Below, piece after piece: positions 1 to 11,399 of a DNA stretch of 64,000 bases. The first letter of the stretch is position 1. Every line of letters starts with the position of its first letter. The translations under genes were made by a program, and so were the position numbers. The notes under the pieces were generated by a model, which was not told where the DNA came from, searched no databases, and was given only the letters and a program-made list of their open reading frames with translations. The stretch spans positions 8,367,432 to 8,431,431 of the forward strand of contig CM075760.1 in NCBI GenBank assembly GCA_037974335.1. The letters run 5' to 3'. The stretch is from Prionace glauca. Lineage: Eukaryota; Chordata; Chondrichthyes; Carcharhiniformes; Carcharhinidae.

Positions 1-132
1 ACATTTCCATTGTTTCTCTTTGTTGTGACTGCACTTATGTCTCAACAGGCCAGATGATCGGCTGAATGTTCGTCCACACACAGAACACGTGTACGGTTTC
101 TCTCCACTGTTAACCATGCTTTCCCCTTCCAT
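1..132 (-). CDS. ZF0: C2H2 zinc-finger gene, N-terminal part, runs off left edge
   Basis: This is the start of a zinc-finger protein reading leftwards out of the window; 44 codons are visible. It begins [20 protein letters not shown]. The first finger is complete: C-x2-C, twelve residues, then H-x3-H (HKCSH). A linker and the WKC of a second finger follow at the edge. The KQWKC stretch matches the EKPWKC start of the other finger genes here, so this gene has one extra finger in front of the family's usual first finger. The ATG at 132-130 is chosen because an in-frame Met with no alternative follows a leader that has the family's acceptor site. A nuclear DNA-binding role is inferred from the family. 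The rest of the gene is outside the window. Confidence 0.75.
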   Translation of the reverse strand, partial: MEGESMVNSGEKPYTCSVCGRTFSRSSGLLRHKCSHNKEKQWKC

Positions 133-241
133 GTCCAAAACCCAATGATATTCAGATTACAATAATTTAGGCGATAGCGTCAGATCTTGTTGCAATGTTT
201 TGTTTGAGTTTTCTCCCTTCTACTCCTGCACTTCTAATATC
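133..241 (-). other. Leader exon of ZF0 with splice acceptor
   Basis: On the minus strand a CTTTTTCTTTTACAG acceptor ends at 242 and the exon starts GATATT, as in the leader exons of most other finger genes here. The stretch is untranslated up to the ATG at 132. Intron sequence upstream (about 250-440) resembles 34.14-34.28 kb. Confidence 0.55.
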
Positions 242-604
242 CTGTAAAAGAAAAAGTCTGAAGTTAAAAATTGAAGCAAATATTTCTCTTGGTTTGAGTT
301 TACTGTGTGTAAATCCTCCCCTTCTCACCCTCTGGAAAAGGAGACTCCAAAATCCATCACTGTCAGTCCAGGATAGAAATTCACAACATTTTCTCACAGG
401 AACAGTGATAACCGTGTATGTGTCCTGCCTCTGAGAAAGATGACAGCCATTAATCCAAGTCTATCAGTGTTTCTCCTTCACTATTTCATGTGATGTGGGT
501 TTTATTGTCACGACCAGCTTTTATTTCCTGCCCCTGAGGAGGGCAGTTAGAGACCGAATTGCATGTTGAAAGTCTATGGAAAGGCAGCAGATTCTCATGA
601 ATAA

Positions 605-790
605 GCAGGGTGGGTTTTTAAAATTGTTCACAGCTGTAATGGTTACTCAAGTGAAATTATATCCAGATTTTCCAGCATTTTGTGAATTCTATTTAAATCT
701 CACCCCCAGCTCTATGATGGGATTTGAACCCACCCCCAGAACATTAGGCTGTATCTCTGATATTACCACCACCTCCCCGATTGTAGAGGT
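605..790 (-). repeat. Old tRNA-derived SINE, degraded
   Basis: On the minus strand a box-B-like GGTTCAAATCC is followed by a body that resembles the clearer SINE copies at 45.69-45.92 kb and 55.75-56.09 kb. It is heavily mutated. Confidence 0.45.
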
Positions 791-859
791 GCTGTAATTA
801 CCCCCCGGATCGGTGCAAACTCGGGCCTGGGGTTTTTTTATTCTGGGTTTGAGGCCTCC

Positions 860-1040
860 TCCACCGACTGTTTCTGAAGCCTCTGCACCCACTTGTCTGC
901 AGCTTCGGCACCCACTGTGCGCATGCTCCACTCAGAATCAGGTACTGCGTCTGCGCAAGCGGCTGCTGTTGTGACAATACGGCACATTCTCTCTCGCTGC
1001 GAATGCTGGGTAAGAGCACCGCCATAGGAAGGAGATAGTG
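860..1040 (-). promoter_or_regulatory. Probable promoter and first exon of ZF0
   Basis: This is a locally CpG-rich stretch with NRF1-like cores (GTGCGCATGC near 917 and TGCGCAAGC near 951). Its upstream part resembles 33.73-33.79 kb: both contain CTTACCCAGCATTC on the minus strand. It lies at the right distance to drive the leftward ZF0 transcript. Confidence 0.45.
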
Positions 1041-1171
1041 TTCAACAGAAAACTGTTCTTTATCATCCAATTACGATCAGAACTATAGGGTTAATTATAT
1101 AAAATGATTAAACCAATTGATACGTCTGCCAGTGTGTGTGGTGGGATTGTTACTGGACGAGTATTCCAGAG

Positions 1172-1425
1172 ACCCAGGGTCATAGAACATACAGCACAAA
1201 CAGGCCCTTCGGCCCACAAGTTGCACCGATCATATCCATACCTACCAGGCCTATCTATAACTCTCGATACCATTAAATCCCATGTACTCAGCTAGAAGTG
1301 TCTTAAAAGACCCCAGCGAGTTCGCCTCTACCATCACTGATGGCAGACGATTCCACTAACTCGCCACCTTTTAAGTGAAAAACTTACCCCTGACATCTCC
1401 TCTAGGGTCCTTTTAGAGTCCACCC
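1172..1425 (-). mobile_element. CR1-type LINE 3' end fragment
   Basis: It begins with CATAGAACATACAGCACA and CCTTCGGCCCAC, the reverse complement of a CR1 3' tail, then runs back through a decayed C-terminal RT region. It is 5' truncated and old. Confidence 0.55.
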
Positions 1426-1489
1426 TACTCTGTTGTAGGTTGCAGCAAGATATAGTTGGATTGGTTGGATGGGTAGTGGTAGACTTTGA

Positions 1490-1670
1490 AATATATCACC
1501 ATTCCTTCACAGTCACTGGGTCAAAATCCTGGAATTCCCTCCCTAACTGCATTGAAGGTAAACCAATGGCACATAAACTGCAGCGATTCAAAAAAGTAGC
1601 TCACGACTACCTTCTCAAAACAGCTAGGGATGGCCAGCTAGCGATGCCCATGTCCCACAAATTAATAAAA
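1490..1670 (+). mobile_element. LINE 3' fragment (SWNSLP type)
   Basis: The translation contains GSKSWNSLPNCIEG followed by LQRFKKVAHDYLL, the end of a LINE RT protein. The same family recurs at about 62.61-62.70 kb (CACCACCACCTTCTGAAGGG). Confidence 0.45.
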
Positions 1671-1684
1671 AAAATTTTACCTTG

Positions 1685-2575
1685 ATAAGTGTGAAGAGAT
1701 GTATTTTGGAAGAAGTAACAAGACGGGAAATAATTAATGATTGGAAGGACACAAGGTGAAATTAGAGGAACAGATGGATCTTGGGATACTTATTCACTTA
1801 AGGTAGCAGAGTAGCTGAATAGAATAGATAAGAAGGCATATGACACATTTGCTTTTATCAGTGGTGGTATACAGTATAAGAACAAGGAGATAATGTTGGA
1901 GCTGTACAGAATGTTGGTTAGTCCACAGCTGGAATACCATGTGCAGTTCTGGTCACCTCACTATAGGAAGGATGTGATTGCCAGCACTTGTCCCATAGCC
2001 TTATACGAATGCTATAATATTTCAAGTGCTCATCCAAATACTTTTTAAAGGTTAAGTTTCCAGTTTCTAGAGAGGGTACAGAGGAGATTTGCCAGGATGT
2101 TGAGTCAAATCCAGGATTTTGACCTAGCGATTGGGATGGAACATTTGAGCTATAAGGAGACTGGATAGGTTTGGAGTGTTTACTTTAGAGCAGCGAAGGC
2201 TGAGGGGGATATGATTGTGGTGTATAAGATTATGAAGGATATGGACTGGGTGAATAGAACCTTGGTTGAGGGGTCGATCATGAGGTGACATAGTTTTAGG
2301 GTATCGGACAAAAGATTCAGAGGGGAGTTAAGAAAAAAAAAGTCACAGAGGGTGATGAGAATCTGGAATAACCTGCCGGGGAAGGTAGTGGAGGCTGAAA
2401 ACTTAACAACCTTTAAAAAATACTTGGATGAGTACTTGAAATATAGCATTCAGATAAGGACATGGGACAAGTGCTGGAAAATGGGATTAGCATGGGAGTT
2501 AATGGTAGCTATTGTTGGTGCAAACTCTCTGGGTCAAAGGGTGTTTTCTGCACTGTATGACTATGACTGTAAAAC
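1685..2575 (+). mobile_element. Old CR1 LINE, C-terminal RT part
   Basis: Decayed frames carry CR1 C-terminal signatures: RT-thumb-like text (LVSPQLEYHVQFWSPHYRKD), the GDMI.VYKIMK segment and RIWNNLPGKVVEAENL. About 90 bases at 1980-2068 do not fit CR1 and look like a secondary insertion. Many stops and shifts mark an old copy. Confidence 0.6.
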
Positions 2576-3555
2576 TGGCTCAGTCTCTTTCACTCTAAAT
2601 CTTTGTCTGTGTCTCTATTTCCCTCTTTTGATCTTTGTTCTATTTGCTCACTGTCTATGTGCAACTAAGTTTCACTGGACTGATTCCTGAGATGAGGCGG
2701 TTGTCCTTGGACGAATTCAGTGGGATGAGTCGGTCCTGCCGGAGTTCAGAATAATGAGAAGTGATATAATTGAAAAGGGAGGGGAAAGGAAGGATCAGGA
2801 AAGAAGCAAACACTTTATGTTGTTCCAGGAAAAGTGAGATCTGGTGGTGCAGATGTCAGGTTTTACAAAGCACATGGTCAGCCTGTGGATTCACCCAGGA
2901 TGAAGAATCTCTGAGTGATTCTATTCAAGTCACTCGGAGAGGAACCATCTAAGAAGGAGCAGCACACACAGATATCCAAACACAGAGATCCAAACACACT
3001 CTCTTTCTTCCTATCTCTTACACAGATATGGGCATGCATAGAGAGACACCCACACATCTTCATTCATAGACATACACCCACACAGATAATTCCAGCCCTA
3101 TCATGTGGAGAGTACAGTCCATTCTGAGTAATAATGGTTATGAAATGACAGTGTCTTCACAAAACGTGATGTTTGAGAAATTCAAGTAACCATTACTTAT
3201 CGCACCACCCCCCCCCCCACCCCCCACCTCCCCCCCGCCAAGGAATGTGAGCAGTTGTGATTACCCATTTCCACTCCTTTCCTTAAACTTGAATCTATGT
3301 TGAATAACATCTTGAACAGCAGCAATAACAAATCACTAACACTGAGCTGCCTCGTCAGCCTGGGTGGAGAGCCCTGATGGGAGATAGTGTAAATTACAGA
3401 ACAACATCCCTGGGTGACTGGTCTCTCTTGGTCCTGGAATTACAGAAGATGCTAATTTCGCTCACATTGATGGTCCAGTTGATGAAGAGAATTCTAAGAC
3501 AGGTTTCAAGCATAAAGAATATAATTTTATTTCGACTCTGTCATCCTGGTCTCAT
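2576..3555. other. No gene recognised; one repeat segment and a poly-C tract
   Basis: No coding signal is visible. About 2820-2915 matches the reverse complement of about 63.70-63.80 kb, a repeat I cannot name. A poly-C/A-C tract lies at 3207-3240 and CA-rich sequence at 2960-3090. Confidence 0.5.
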
Positions 3556-3559
3556 TCAT

Positions 3560-3735
3560 TACTGCTCCAATGTCCTGGGAAATGTGATACATCACACCAG
3601 CAGGTACCACAGACACTGTTCATCTTTATCAAAACGCGGATTCAAATCCAGGTCCCCAGAACATTAGCTGGGTTTCTGGATTAATAGTCTATCGATAATA
3701 CCACGAGGCATCGCCCCTCCACCCCCCCCCACCCA
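3560..3735 (-). repeat. tRNA-derived SINE, head portion
   Basis: On the minus strand the order is an A-box-like region, then GGACCTGGATTTGAATCC (box-B-like). The same arrangement is clearer at 56.01-56.08 kb. It is truncated and mutated. Confidence 0.5.
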
Positions 3736-4049
3736 AATTTGTTCCCTTTAAAACAAAGAAGCTTAAATGGCAATTTCATCGAGCTGTTCAAGATTATAGT
3801 GGTGGGGACATGCAGTGTGATAGAGCAGAGAGGGAGAAACTGTTCCAGTGATGTGGATCAATAACCAGAGGACTGGGATTAAAGATAAAGAAAGAAAGAC
3901 AGACTGGCATTAATATAGCACAATTCCTGACTAGCAGAAATCATAATTAAATCATTGCTGTAGTGAAAGCTGAATGGCCTGATTGTGCTCCTACGGTTTA
4001 TGGTCTATTGTTTAGTTCCCTCGAAATGGGGCTAATCCCAGCCTCCTAG

Positions 4050-4540
4050 ATGAATGAGAGGGTTAGCTTATGAGGAGAGATTAAAAGACTGGGCCTGTAC
4101 TCGTTGGTGTTTAGAAGGCTGAGGGGGAATCTCATAGAGACTTACAAGATAATGAAGGGGCTAGATAGGGTAGAGGTTGAGAGATTCTTTCCGCTTAGAA
4201 AGGAAAGCAGAACTAGAGGGCACAGCCTCAAAATAAGGCAGTGGGGGGACGGGGGGGGGGGGCAGTTTAGATCAGAGTTGAGGAGGAACTTCTTCACTCA
4301 AAGGGTGGTGAATCTCTGGAATTCTCTGCCCGTTGAAGTGGTGGGGGCTGCCTCGCTGAATATATTTAAGTCACGGGTAGATAGGTTTCTGATAGACAAG
4401 GGAATTAAGGGTTATGGGGAGAAGGCGGGAAAGTGGAACTGATCTACTTCTATCAGCCATGATCTTACTGAATGGCGGGGCAGGCTCGAAGGGCTAGATG
4501 GCCTACTCCTGCTCCTATTTCTTATGTTCTTATGTTCTAT
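4050..4540 (+). mobile_element. CR1 LINE subfamily 1, 3' end
   Basis: A 5'-truncated copy encoding LRGNLIETYKIMKGLDRVEVE, then RRNFFTQRVVNLWNSLPVE, to a stop at about 4440. The family tail follows (GCAGGCTCGAAGGGCTAGATG) and ends in TTCTTATG units. A G-run near 4250 disturbs the frame slightly. Only the last part of the RT protein is present. Confidence 0.8.
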
Positions 4541-4725
4541 GCTAAATTCCCTCTTAATGTCCCAAGATGTGTAGGATAGATAGGTTAGCTATGGTAAATG
4601 TGTGAGATTACAGGGACAGGGCGGGGGAGAGGGTCTGGGTAAGATGCTCTGTTAGAGAGATGGTGCAAACTGGAGGGTCCAAATGGTCCCTTCTGCACTG
4701 GAGGAATTCTATGATTCAATGAACA
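4541..4725 (+). repeat. HE1-like SINE tail
   Basis: GCTAAATTCCC, then GATGTGTAGGATAGATAGG, to TCTGCACTGGAGGAATTC, ending in an ATTCTATGATTC tail. This is the distal half of the tRNA SINE type seen more completely at 57.55 kb. The tRNA head is missing here. Confidence 0.5.
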
Positions 4726-5394
4726 AAGGATTGGTCAGAATCATTTCACATGTCCCAAACTTTAAATAACCATTACAATTAAAACTCTCTCATTCTCACA
4801 TGTGAGTTTGTATCCAGATTAAAATTCCCACAGGTTTTGCAAAGTCTCCTGGAATCATATCTCTAGTCAGTAAATCTGGCTCCAGGTTCACAACTTTTGT
4901 GAAAAAAAGCTTCATTATTTACACGTTCTTTATTTAAATCTGTTTGATTTAAATCACAGACAGAAAACCTCAAAGCTTGAAGTATTCAACCCACAAATAT
5001 CCATACACAAACAGAGAAACATAGCATGTGCTTTACAACAATAATAACCAGAATGAATTCCTTAAGCATTCCTGTGGTTCTGTTTTTAAACTTCCAGAAA
5101 TGCCTTTAACTAAAGATTCAAGATAAGGTTAGTTCCCTAGAAATATAAACCTTAACAAATGTAGCCCAAAACAATGATAAAACATATCTACAAACATAAA
5201 ACATACAAGTTCTCAATTTTATTTCAAACAATGAATCCTCAGCATTCCCTCTCACAGCTATAGCTTCTTAACACTACAAGCTCGCTACTCCCTGATTAAA
5301 ATAAGATACAAGATCCTTTATTCTCCTTCATTATAACTTAACCTTTTTAAGCCAATTTCCAAGGCCTGACTTTATAAGCAACATCTAGTCTTTG
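4726..5394. other. AT-rich intergenic sequence, nothing recognised
   Basis: No open frame, tail or promoter motif stands out. The base composition is AT-rich and there is no clear match to the other blocks of the cluster. Confidence 0.4.
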
Positions 5395-5944
5395 TTGATT
5401 TAAAATTCCAAACACATTACCACCTGCAAAATCTTTGTTCTTTATCTGGGGTTGAGGTGACAACTCGATAACATTCTCACAATTATTCCAAATCCTCCAG
5501 GCTACGCTTAAAATTTCCACATTTAACTGGCTCCCATAAATCCTCAAATATAAAATAAATGATTTAAAAATAAATTAACTGTCGACTAAAAGGGTTAACT
5601 TTTCTCCAGAATCTAAAGGGATGGGGAGTGAGCAGAAAAAACTTGGCACACAATTACGTCATTTCACAATTTTAAAAAACTTCTCCAACAACAAAACAGA
5701 GTTGATTTTAAACTTCATCTATTAATTTTTTTGTCATATTCCTTAACCAAATTATTATTTTAATTTAATCAGTTGTTTGGGATGGGAATTTCTGTTCTTT
5801 ATGAACTGGTTCACCATTTTATTAAGTCTACATGGGCTCAGAGAATCAGAACCAAGACTTTATCATCCTTATCCTTTTTCTCCTTTTGCCATCACTCCCT
5901 CTCTTTTGCAGGAGGGTCGTGGGGATTCCAATTAGCCCTACTCA

Positions 5945-6165
5945 TTTTATCATAAAAGTCAAATACTGTGGGTTTTGGAGTCTGAAACAAAAACAGGAAA
6001 TGGTGCAAGATCTCAGCAGGTCTGACAACATCTGCGGAAAGAGAATAGAGCCAATGTTTTGAGTCTGGATGACCCTTCATAAGAGCTCTTGTGAAGTGTC
6101 ATCCAGAATTGAAATGTTGGCTCTATTCTCTAATTATTCCATCACTAAGCTTCTTGTTATTTATT
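5945..6165. mobile_element. Retroelement tail, possibly Penelope-like
   Basis: AAATACTGTGGGTTTTGGAG, CTCAGCAGGTCTGACAACAT and GAGTCTGGATGACCC form a short unit that also occurs at 10.78-10.89 kb and 23.78-23.93 kb. The distal part of 16.34-17.70 kb is similar (CTCTCCACAGATGCT). The family assignment is an inference. Confidence 0.35.
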
Positions 6166-6904
6166 TCCAGTGGCAGGTAAGTGCTCACTCGAGCTCTGAT
6201 TTTTCACTGGCCATGCTGGAGTAGGATAATAACCATTAGAATCTACTCTCAAAGGTCTGCTTTTCAGTCCAGTGCTACTTGGAGAATACCATCATGTTGC
6301 CGACTCATGGGTCACAAGTCCCTCACAGTTCTTATCACAAATTGATGATAAGTTAAGCAATGCCCCAGAATGCTTCTTAACATCTTAACCAACTACCTAC
6401 CACTGTTTATCGATTGGTCAGACCCTCCTTTTTACAGATTCAAGTATCTCAGCCGCTGAACACCAGACGGTCCTGGGATAAGCTTAATTCCAACTCATTC
6501 TGAGTAAATATTCTCACCAGGTCCTCTGTCAGGGCCCTGCTAAGCAGCTTTAATGGTCCATAATTGCAGAAACTGAGCTGTCACAGGAATGTGATCACAT
6601 TCAATCTGCAGTCTTCAATTATAACAGAATATGTGTCTGTATGTAGCTGCCTCGGCCATGGTCAACCCCAACACTGCCTTCTTAATTTGCTATAATGACT
6701 GAGGTATATGTACTCCCAAAGTGCCATTAGGGAGGCAGAACGTAGGTGGATACCAGATTGATATATTCCATTCAACCACACCCAAGGTGAGTTATTCCAA
6801 TTCCTTTATTGTCCAGGACAATATATTCACAATACATTCTTTAAAACAGAAATTAAACATTCTCATTTGGTTTTAGGTATTAACATGTTCTGTTTCTTTG
6901 TGCT

Positions 6905-7225
6905 TTATTGTTGATGTTGTTCTACTTGGAGCAAAGGAGGTTCAGGAGGGGAGATTTGAAAGAGGTGGACAAGATTCTGACAGGTTTAGATCAGGTGCAC
7001 AAAGAAAAGTTGTTCCCATTCACTGATGGGACAAGGACGGGGGCGGTGCAGATTTAAGGTTTTGGGTCAGAGATGCAGGTGGAGGAATGTGAGGAAGAAT
7101 ATTTTGCTGCAGCGAATGGTACTGACTTGGAACCCACTCTCTACGAGGGTGGAGGAAGTGGAAACAATCAATTACAAAGGAAAGTGGATGGGCTTTTGGG
7201 GGGTTTCAAACAGAAATACTGACTA
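6905..7225 (+). mobile_element. Co-duplicated CR1 relic beside the ZF1 3' end
   Basis: Decayed CR1 C-terminus: GGAGCAAAGGAGGTTCAGG, then RKNILLQRMVLTWNPLSTRV. Homologous relics flank the ZF2, ZF5 and ZF7 3' UTRs, so the insertion predates the block duplications. Confidence 0.6.
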
Positions 7226-7444
7226 AACATCTCTGTCACTCTGATTCTTGCTAAATCTGAAACTAGGTATTCGCAACAAACCTCAAAGAGCATCAGTCCA
7301 GTGGAGGCAAAACCATGAGACCAGCCAGTCCAGCAGAAAGAAACCATCTGACCCTCTCCATTGACCAACTGTGAGAATGAACAAAATGTAATCCTAGATG
7401 TAATTGAGAGTAGGAAGAGTAACAACAGAATCCAACCTTAAATA

Positions 7445-8035
7445 TCACTTGTGAGTTTGCTGGTGTGTTTGCAGGGTAGATAAAACTCTGAATCCCTTCC
7501 CACATTGAGAGCAGGTGAACGGTTTCTCCCCAGTGTGAATTCGCTCATGTGTCCGCAGGTGGGATGACTGAGTGAATCCCTCCCCACACTGAGTGCAGGT
7601 GAATGGCCTCTCTCCAGTGTGAATTCGGTCATGTCTCCGTAGACTTGATAAGTGAGTGAATCCCTTCCCACACTGAGAACAAGTGAATGGCCTCTCGCCA
7701 GTGTGAACTCGCTGGTGTGTGCACAGACTGGATAAGTGAGTGAATCCCTTCCCACACTGAGAGCAGGTGAATGGTCTCTCCCCAGTGTGAACTCGCTGAT
7801 GAGTCCGCAGGTCAGATGACAGAGTGAATCTCTTCCCACACTGAGCGCAGGTGAATGGTCTCTCCCCAGTGTGAACTCGCTGGTGTCTCTGCAAGTTGGA
7901 TAATTGAATGAATCCCTTCCCACACTGAGAACAAGTGAATGGTCTCTCTCCAGTGTGGCTGCGCCGATGAGCTTCCAGCTGAGAGGGGTATCTGTATCTC
8001 TTCTCACAATCTGCACATTTCCATGGTTTCTCCAT
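7445..8035 (-). CDS. ZF1: seven-finger C2H2 protein
   Basis: The 196-residue protein begins [19 protein letters not shown] and is made of seven consecutive C2H2 fingers with TGERPF linkers, ending QTHQQTHK. All Cys and His ligands are present. Fingers 4 and 5 are near twins (THLSSL in both). There is no N-terminal effector domain. An in-frame TGA 14 codons upstream leaves this ATG as the only start. The protein is a predicted nuclear DNA-binding regulator; its target is unknown. The 3' UTR (about 7260-7444) has the family's conserved block. The leader and promoter lie to the right at 8.04-8.39 kb and 10.14-10.33 kb. It is the divergent partner of ZF2. This is one of the few SQCGKGF-type genes here without a break. 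Confidence 0.85.
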   Translation of the reverse strand: MEKPWKCADCEKRYRYPSQLEAHRRSHTGERPFTCSQCGKGFIQLSNLQRHQRVHTGERPFTCAQCGKRFTLSSDLRTHQRVHTGERPFTCSQCGKGFTHLSSLCTHQRVHTGERPFTCSQCGKGFTHLSSLRRHDRIHTGERPFTCTQCGEGFTQSSHLRTHERIHTGEKPFTCSQCGKGFRVLSTLQTHQQTHK

Positions 8036-8385
8036 GGTGCAGGTGTCCTTGCCTCTCTTGGGTGGACAATTAGTTCAAGGCTTGTCTGCACACACACAAT
8101 CCAATACAGTCTCTCCCTGCTGTGAATGGTGTGATATTTATTCAGGCTGTGTAACTGGTTAAAACTCTTTGGTCAATGCACTGGAACATTCTCACTCGAG
8201 TGTGGCAGTATGTTGGTGCTTTTAAAGTCACACTGATGTTTGAAATCTTTTCAAATTGACAGACTGGACAATCATTTCTTCTTCTAGGTTCAAAGGCCAA
8301 TGATATGCAGCTCCCAGGGAATATGACAATGTCAGATCTACGCCTGACATTTCAGATTTTGGCCTGTGATTCCTCTTTCAATATC
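8036..8385 (-). other. ZF1 leader exon with relic finger sequence
   Basis: On the minus strand the acceptor CGTTTTACAG precedes GATATTGAAAGAGGAATCAC at 8385. The following 300 bases are untranslated but hold recognisable finger remnants (KSFNQL-like, H-x-x-x-H spacing), as in the other leaders of the cluster. Confidence 0.6.
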
Positions 8386-8634
8386 CTGTAAAACGAGTTT
8401 ACAATCATTGTTAGTACAGGATAGAAATTCAGAACAGACAATTCTAATTTCAATGGAACATTCCTTCTTCTCTCATTCTCCGAAAGATGTGAATCTCCAT
8501 CCCACACACTCTCCCTCCATTCTCACTCTGCTGTATCTAACATTCACCCTCCCAATTCTCCTGAAGGTGCTGATTGAGACCGATTGACAGATCCATGCTC
8601 ACTGCTTCCTGTCCTGGATACAGAGATGACAACA

Positions 8635-9050
8635 AATAGGAGCTGTAGTCAGCCATTTGGCCCATCGAGCCTTTTAAACCATTCAAGATTGTCATTGGCT
8701 CACCTACCTCAGCATCATTCCCCCCCACACTAAATCCATATCCTTTGATATCTTCTATATGGAAACCAATCATTCTCTCCCTGAGAAGATTTGATGGCTG
8801 AGGTTCCACCGTCCTCAGGAATTGAGAATTCCAAAGCTTCCCCACATCCTTGGATGAAGAAATTCCTCCTCATCTTAGCTTTCTCTCCATTTACCGACCT
8901 GTTTTGCACAACCATTGACACTCTTGTGACTCAGAAATCTGTCCAACTCATCCTGGAATACATTCAATGATCCTCAGCCTGCACTGATCCAAAATCAAAG
9001 GCTAACAATTGTCTGTGGAAAGAGATGACTGGAAGTATATAACGTAACTA
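8635..9050 (-). mobile_element. Old CR1-type LINE 3' fragment
   Basis: It begins CAAATAGGAGCTGTAGTCAG and CATTTGGCCCATCGAGCC (reverse tail) and continues into MRRNFFIQ-type C-terminal coding on the minus strand. Its upstream part is duplicated at 38.13-38.32 kb. Confidence 0.55.
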
Positions 9051-9216
9051 CAGTCCGACATTACAAGACCAGAAATAATATTAAAAGCATTTTATGATTG
9101 AGCCATAAATATATATAATCTGTATCATAAAACAACACGACATATATCTGTCCTATATTAATTCATTGCCCCTGTGAACGTCAACCATCTTTAAGGAAAG
9201 CAGCCCTTTAGTTGTG

Positions 9217-9925
9217 AACATAGAACATAGAACATTACAGTGCAGAACAGACCCTTCGGCCCACGATGTTGCGCCGACCAGTTACAAAACAATGACCCAC
9301 TAACCTAAACCAATCCCTTTTCGTCCATAAACCTATCCACGGATCTCTTAAACGCCCCCAAACTAGGCGCCTTTACAACTGCAGCAGGCAGGGCATTCCA
9401 ATCCCTCACCACCCTCTGGGTAAAGAACCTACACCTGACATCCGTCCTATAACTACCACCCCTTAATTTAAAGTCGTGCCCCCTCGTGCTAGATTTCTCC
9501 ATCAGAGGAAAAAGGTTATCACTATCCACCCTATCTAAACCTCTAATCATCTTATATGTTTCAATAAGATCCCCTCTTAGCCGCCTTCTATCCAGCAAAA
9601 ACAACCCCAAATCCCTCAGCCTCTCCTCATAGGACCTCCCCTCCATACCAGGAACATCCTGGTAAACCTCCTCTGCACCCTCTCCAAAGCCTCCACATCC
9701 TTCCTGTAATGTGGGGACCAGAACTGCACACAGTACTCCAAGTGTGGCCGCACCAGAGTTGTGTACAGTTGTAACATGACGCTGCGACTCCTAAATTCAA
9801 TCCCCGTACCAATAAACGCCAAGACACCATATGCCTTCTTAACAACCTTATCTACTTGATTCCTAACTTTCAGGGATCTATGTACACATACACCTAGATC
9901 CCTCTGCTCATCCACACATTACAAA
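9217..9925 (-). mobile_element. CR1 LINE subfamily 3, 5'-truncated
   Basis: On the minus strand it encodes QRDLGVCVHRSLKV, VRPHLEYCVQFWSPHYRKDV and then FFTQRVVRDWNALPAAVV, ending MDEKGLV. This is nearly the same C-terminus as the 36.0-38.1 kb copy. One missing base near 9650 splits the frame. The tail is CATAGAACATAGAACATT in plus orientation. It sits in a block whose paralogue at about 39.80 kb lacks the insertion. Confidence 0.85.
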
Positions 9926-10136
9926 AATAGACCATCCTCTTAGTCAGACAAATAAATGTGTCAAGCTGCAGAAGCAAAGAATGACAATGTCTTTAAGAGA
10001 GAGACAGACCTGGGTCAAATTTTCCAGAGTCTGCAGCCTCCCTGGATTCACCTCCTTTCCCTTCAGTTGCTGCAAGTTCCCAGTTTCCCCTAGAATAAGA
10101 AAAGTAAAGAAGGAGAAAATAAAATGTTTTACTCAC

Positions 10137-10330
10137 AACCTCGTTCAGGTACCACAGATGTTGAAGACAGGAGGAAGTTTGAATTTGTCTGAAGTTCAAT
10201 TTTTATTCTCACAAAGCCCGCGCCCTGATTGGCTGGAGGAAGACACCTTCCGGTTTTCAAATTGTTCTCATTGGTCAACACCTTAGCAAAGAGGTCAGGG
10301 GGTGGGGCCACCGCCCCCACCTTTAACCTA
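10137..10330 (-). promoter_or_regulatory. ZF1 promoter and first exon
   Basis: On the minus strand GACCAATGAG and CCAGCCAATCAGGGCGCG give two CCAAT boxes with a CpG-rich core and an ETS-like ACCGGAAG. The exon then ends GAGGTT before the donor GTGAGTAAAAC at 10136. The donor resembles those at 20431 and 44114, so exon 1 is conserved across the cluster. Confidence 0.65.
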
Positions 10331-10419
10331 CCCCCCTTTCCCTCCCCCTCCACCTCCTCGCGCTGAGTTCTGGAAGATTGAAGTGTGGTTAATGTTGTTC
10401 AGTTGTTGAAGAAGAACAG

Positions 10420-10555
10420 CAAAAACTACAGGCCGCTCAGCCTGACATGAGTGGCAGAAAGTTACTGGAGGGAATTCTGAGGGACAGGTTCTGTGCTCGG
10501 AGTGGACCGTTTGGGCTGAAGGGCCTGTTTCTGTGCTGTATTTTCTATGGTCAGT
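10420..10555 (+). mobile_element. Internally deleted CR1 fragment
   Basis: CAGGCCGCTCAGCCTGACAT resembles the RT segment YRPVSLTSVVGK. The sequence then jumps directly to a CR1 tail (GGGCTGAAGGGCCTGTTTC, ending TTTTCTATGG). Confidence 0.45.
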
Positions 10556-10779
10556 GCTCCATTTGTTAACCGTTTTTTCAAACATCTAGTCTTACTATTA
10601 GTCTTAATACTTCGAGTTACCTTTCTCTCCTACTCTAATTTCAACTCCCTTGTCATTCTGGTCACCATTCTTGGCCATTTTTAATATTCTGACCAGTTGT
10701 CTGACCTGCCGTCTCCATTGCACAATTGTATGTGTTAAAGTGGGCCAAGGCTGAGGCAGCTGTGTTATATATATTTAAA

Positions 10780-10890
10780 AATGAGAATAGACCAACGTTT
10801 CGAGTGTGGATGACCCTTTTGTCAGAGTTCTCCACAGATGCTGTTAGACCTGCTGAGATTTTCCAGCATTTTCCGTTTTTATTTCAGATC
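10780..10890. mobile_element. Retroelement tail fragment
   Basis: GTGTGGATGACCC, CTCCACAGATGCTG and GATTTTCCAGCATTTTC are the tail unit also seen at 5.95 kb, 17.6 kb and 23.8 kb. Confidence 0.35.
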
Positions 10891-11399
10891 GCAGTATTCG
10901 CAATAGTTTGCCTTTAAATGTATTTATATATCCTTGTGTACTGTGTTAACAAATGAATTGTTACTAACTCATATATAAAGCATTATGGGATTTAGCTGGC
11001 TTGACCACATTCCTATAGCTATTTAGTCATTAAAGATACAATCATGGAGCTTTAAACGTGCCGAGCAGAGCCTCTCATATCAGCAGACATACAGCTGCTT
11101 TGTTACATTGCTACAAGTATGGACAAGTCAGAGATGAGAGTGTCCTGAGAAGAGAGATTCATTGTGAAGGCTTGGGGATGGTTGATAAGATGTAGCAATT
11201 CTGATTCCCCAAAAGCTGTGAATCCCTGTCCTACACACTCTACCTCCATGCTGTATCTAATATCCTCTCTGCCCATTCTCCTGAAGGTGCTGATTGACAA
11301 ATCCATGTCCTGGACACAGAGAGCTGAAAGTCTCCATGCAGGCTGCCAGACAGATATCTGTCTATCTGACTGGACTGACAATGTGTGGAATGTACAGAC

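Larger units (their letters stand above)
5395..8600. repeat. Segmental duplication, copy A (contains ZF1)
   Basis: The order of landmarks matches 23.23-26.89 kb in the same orientation: GTTCTTTATCTGGGGTTGAG, a retroelement tail, GGTCAGACC, a CR1 relic, the 3' UTR, the finger exon and the leader. Divergence by eye is moderate, so the duplication is not recent. It shows that ZF1 and ZF5 are paralogues by block duplication, not by retrocopying. Confidence 0.7.
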
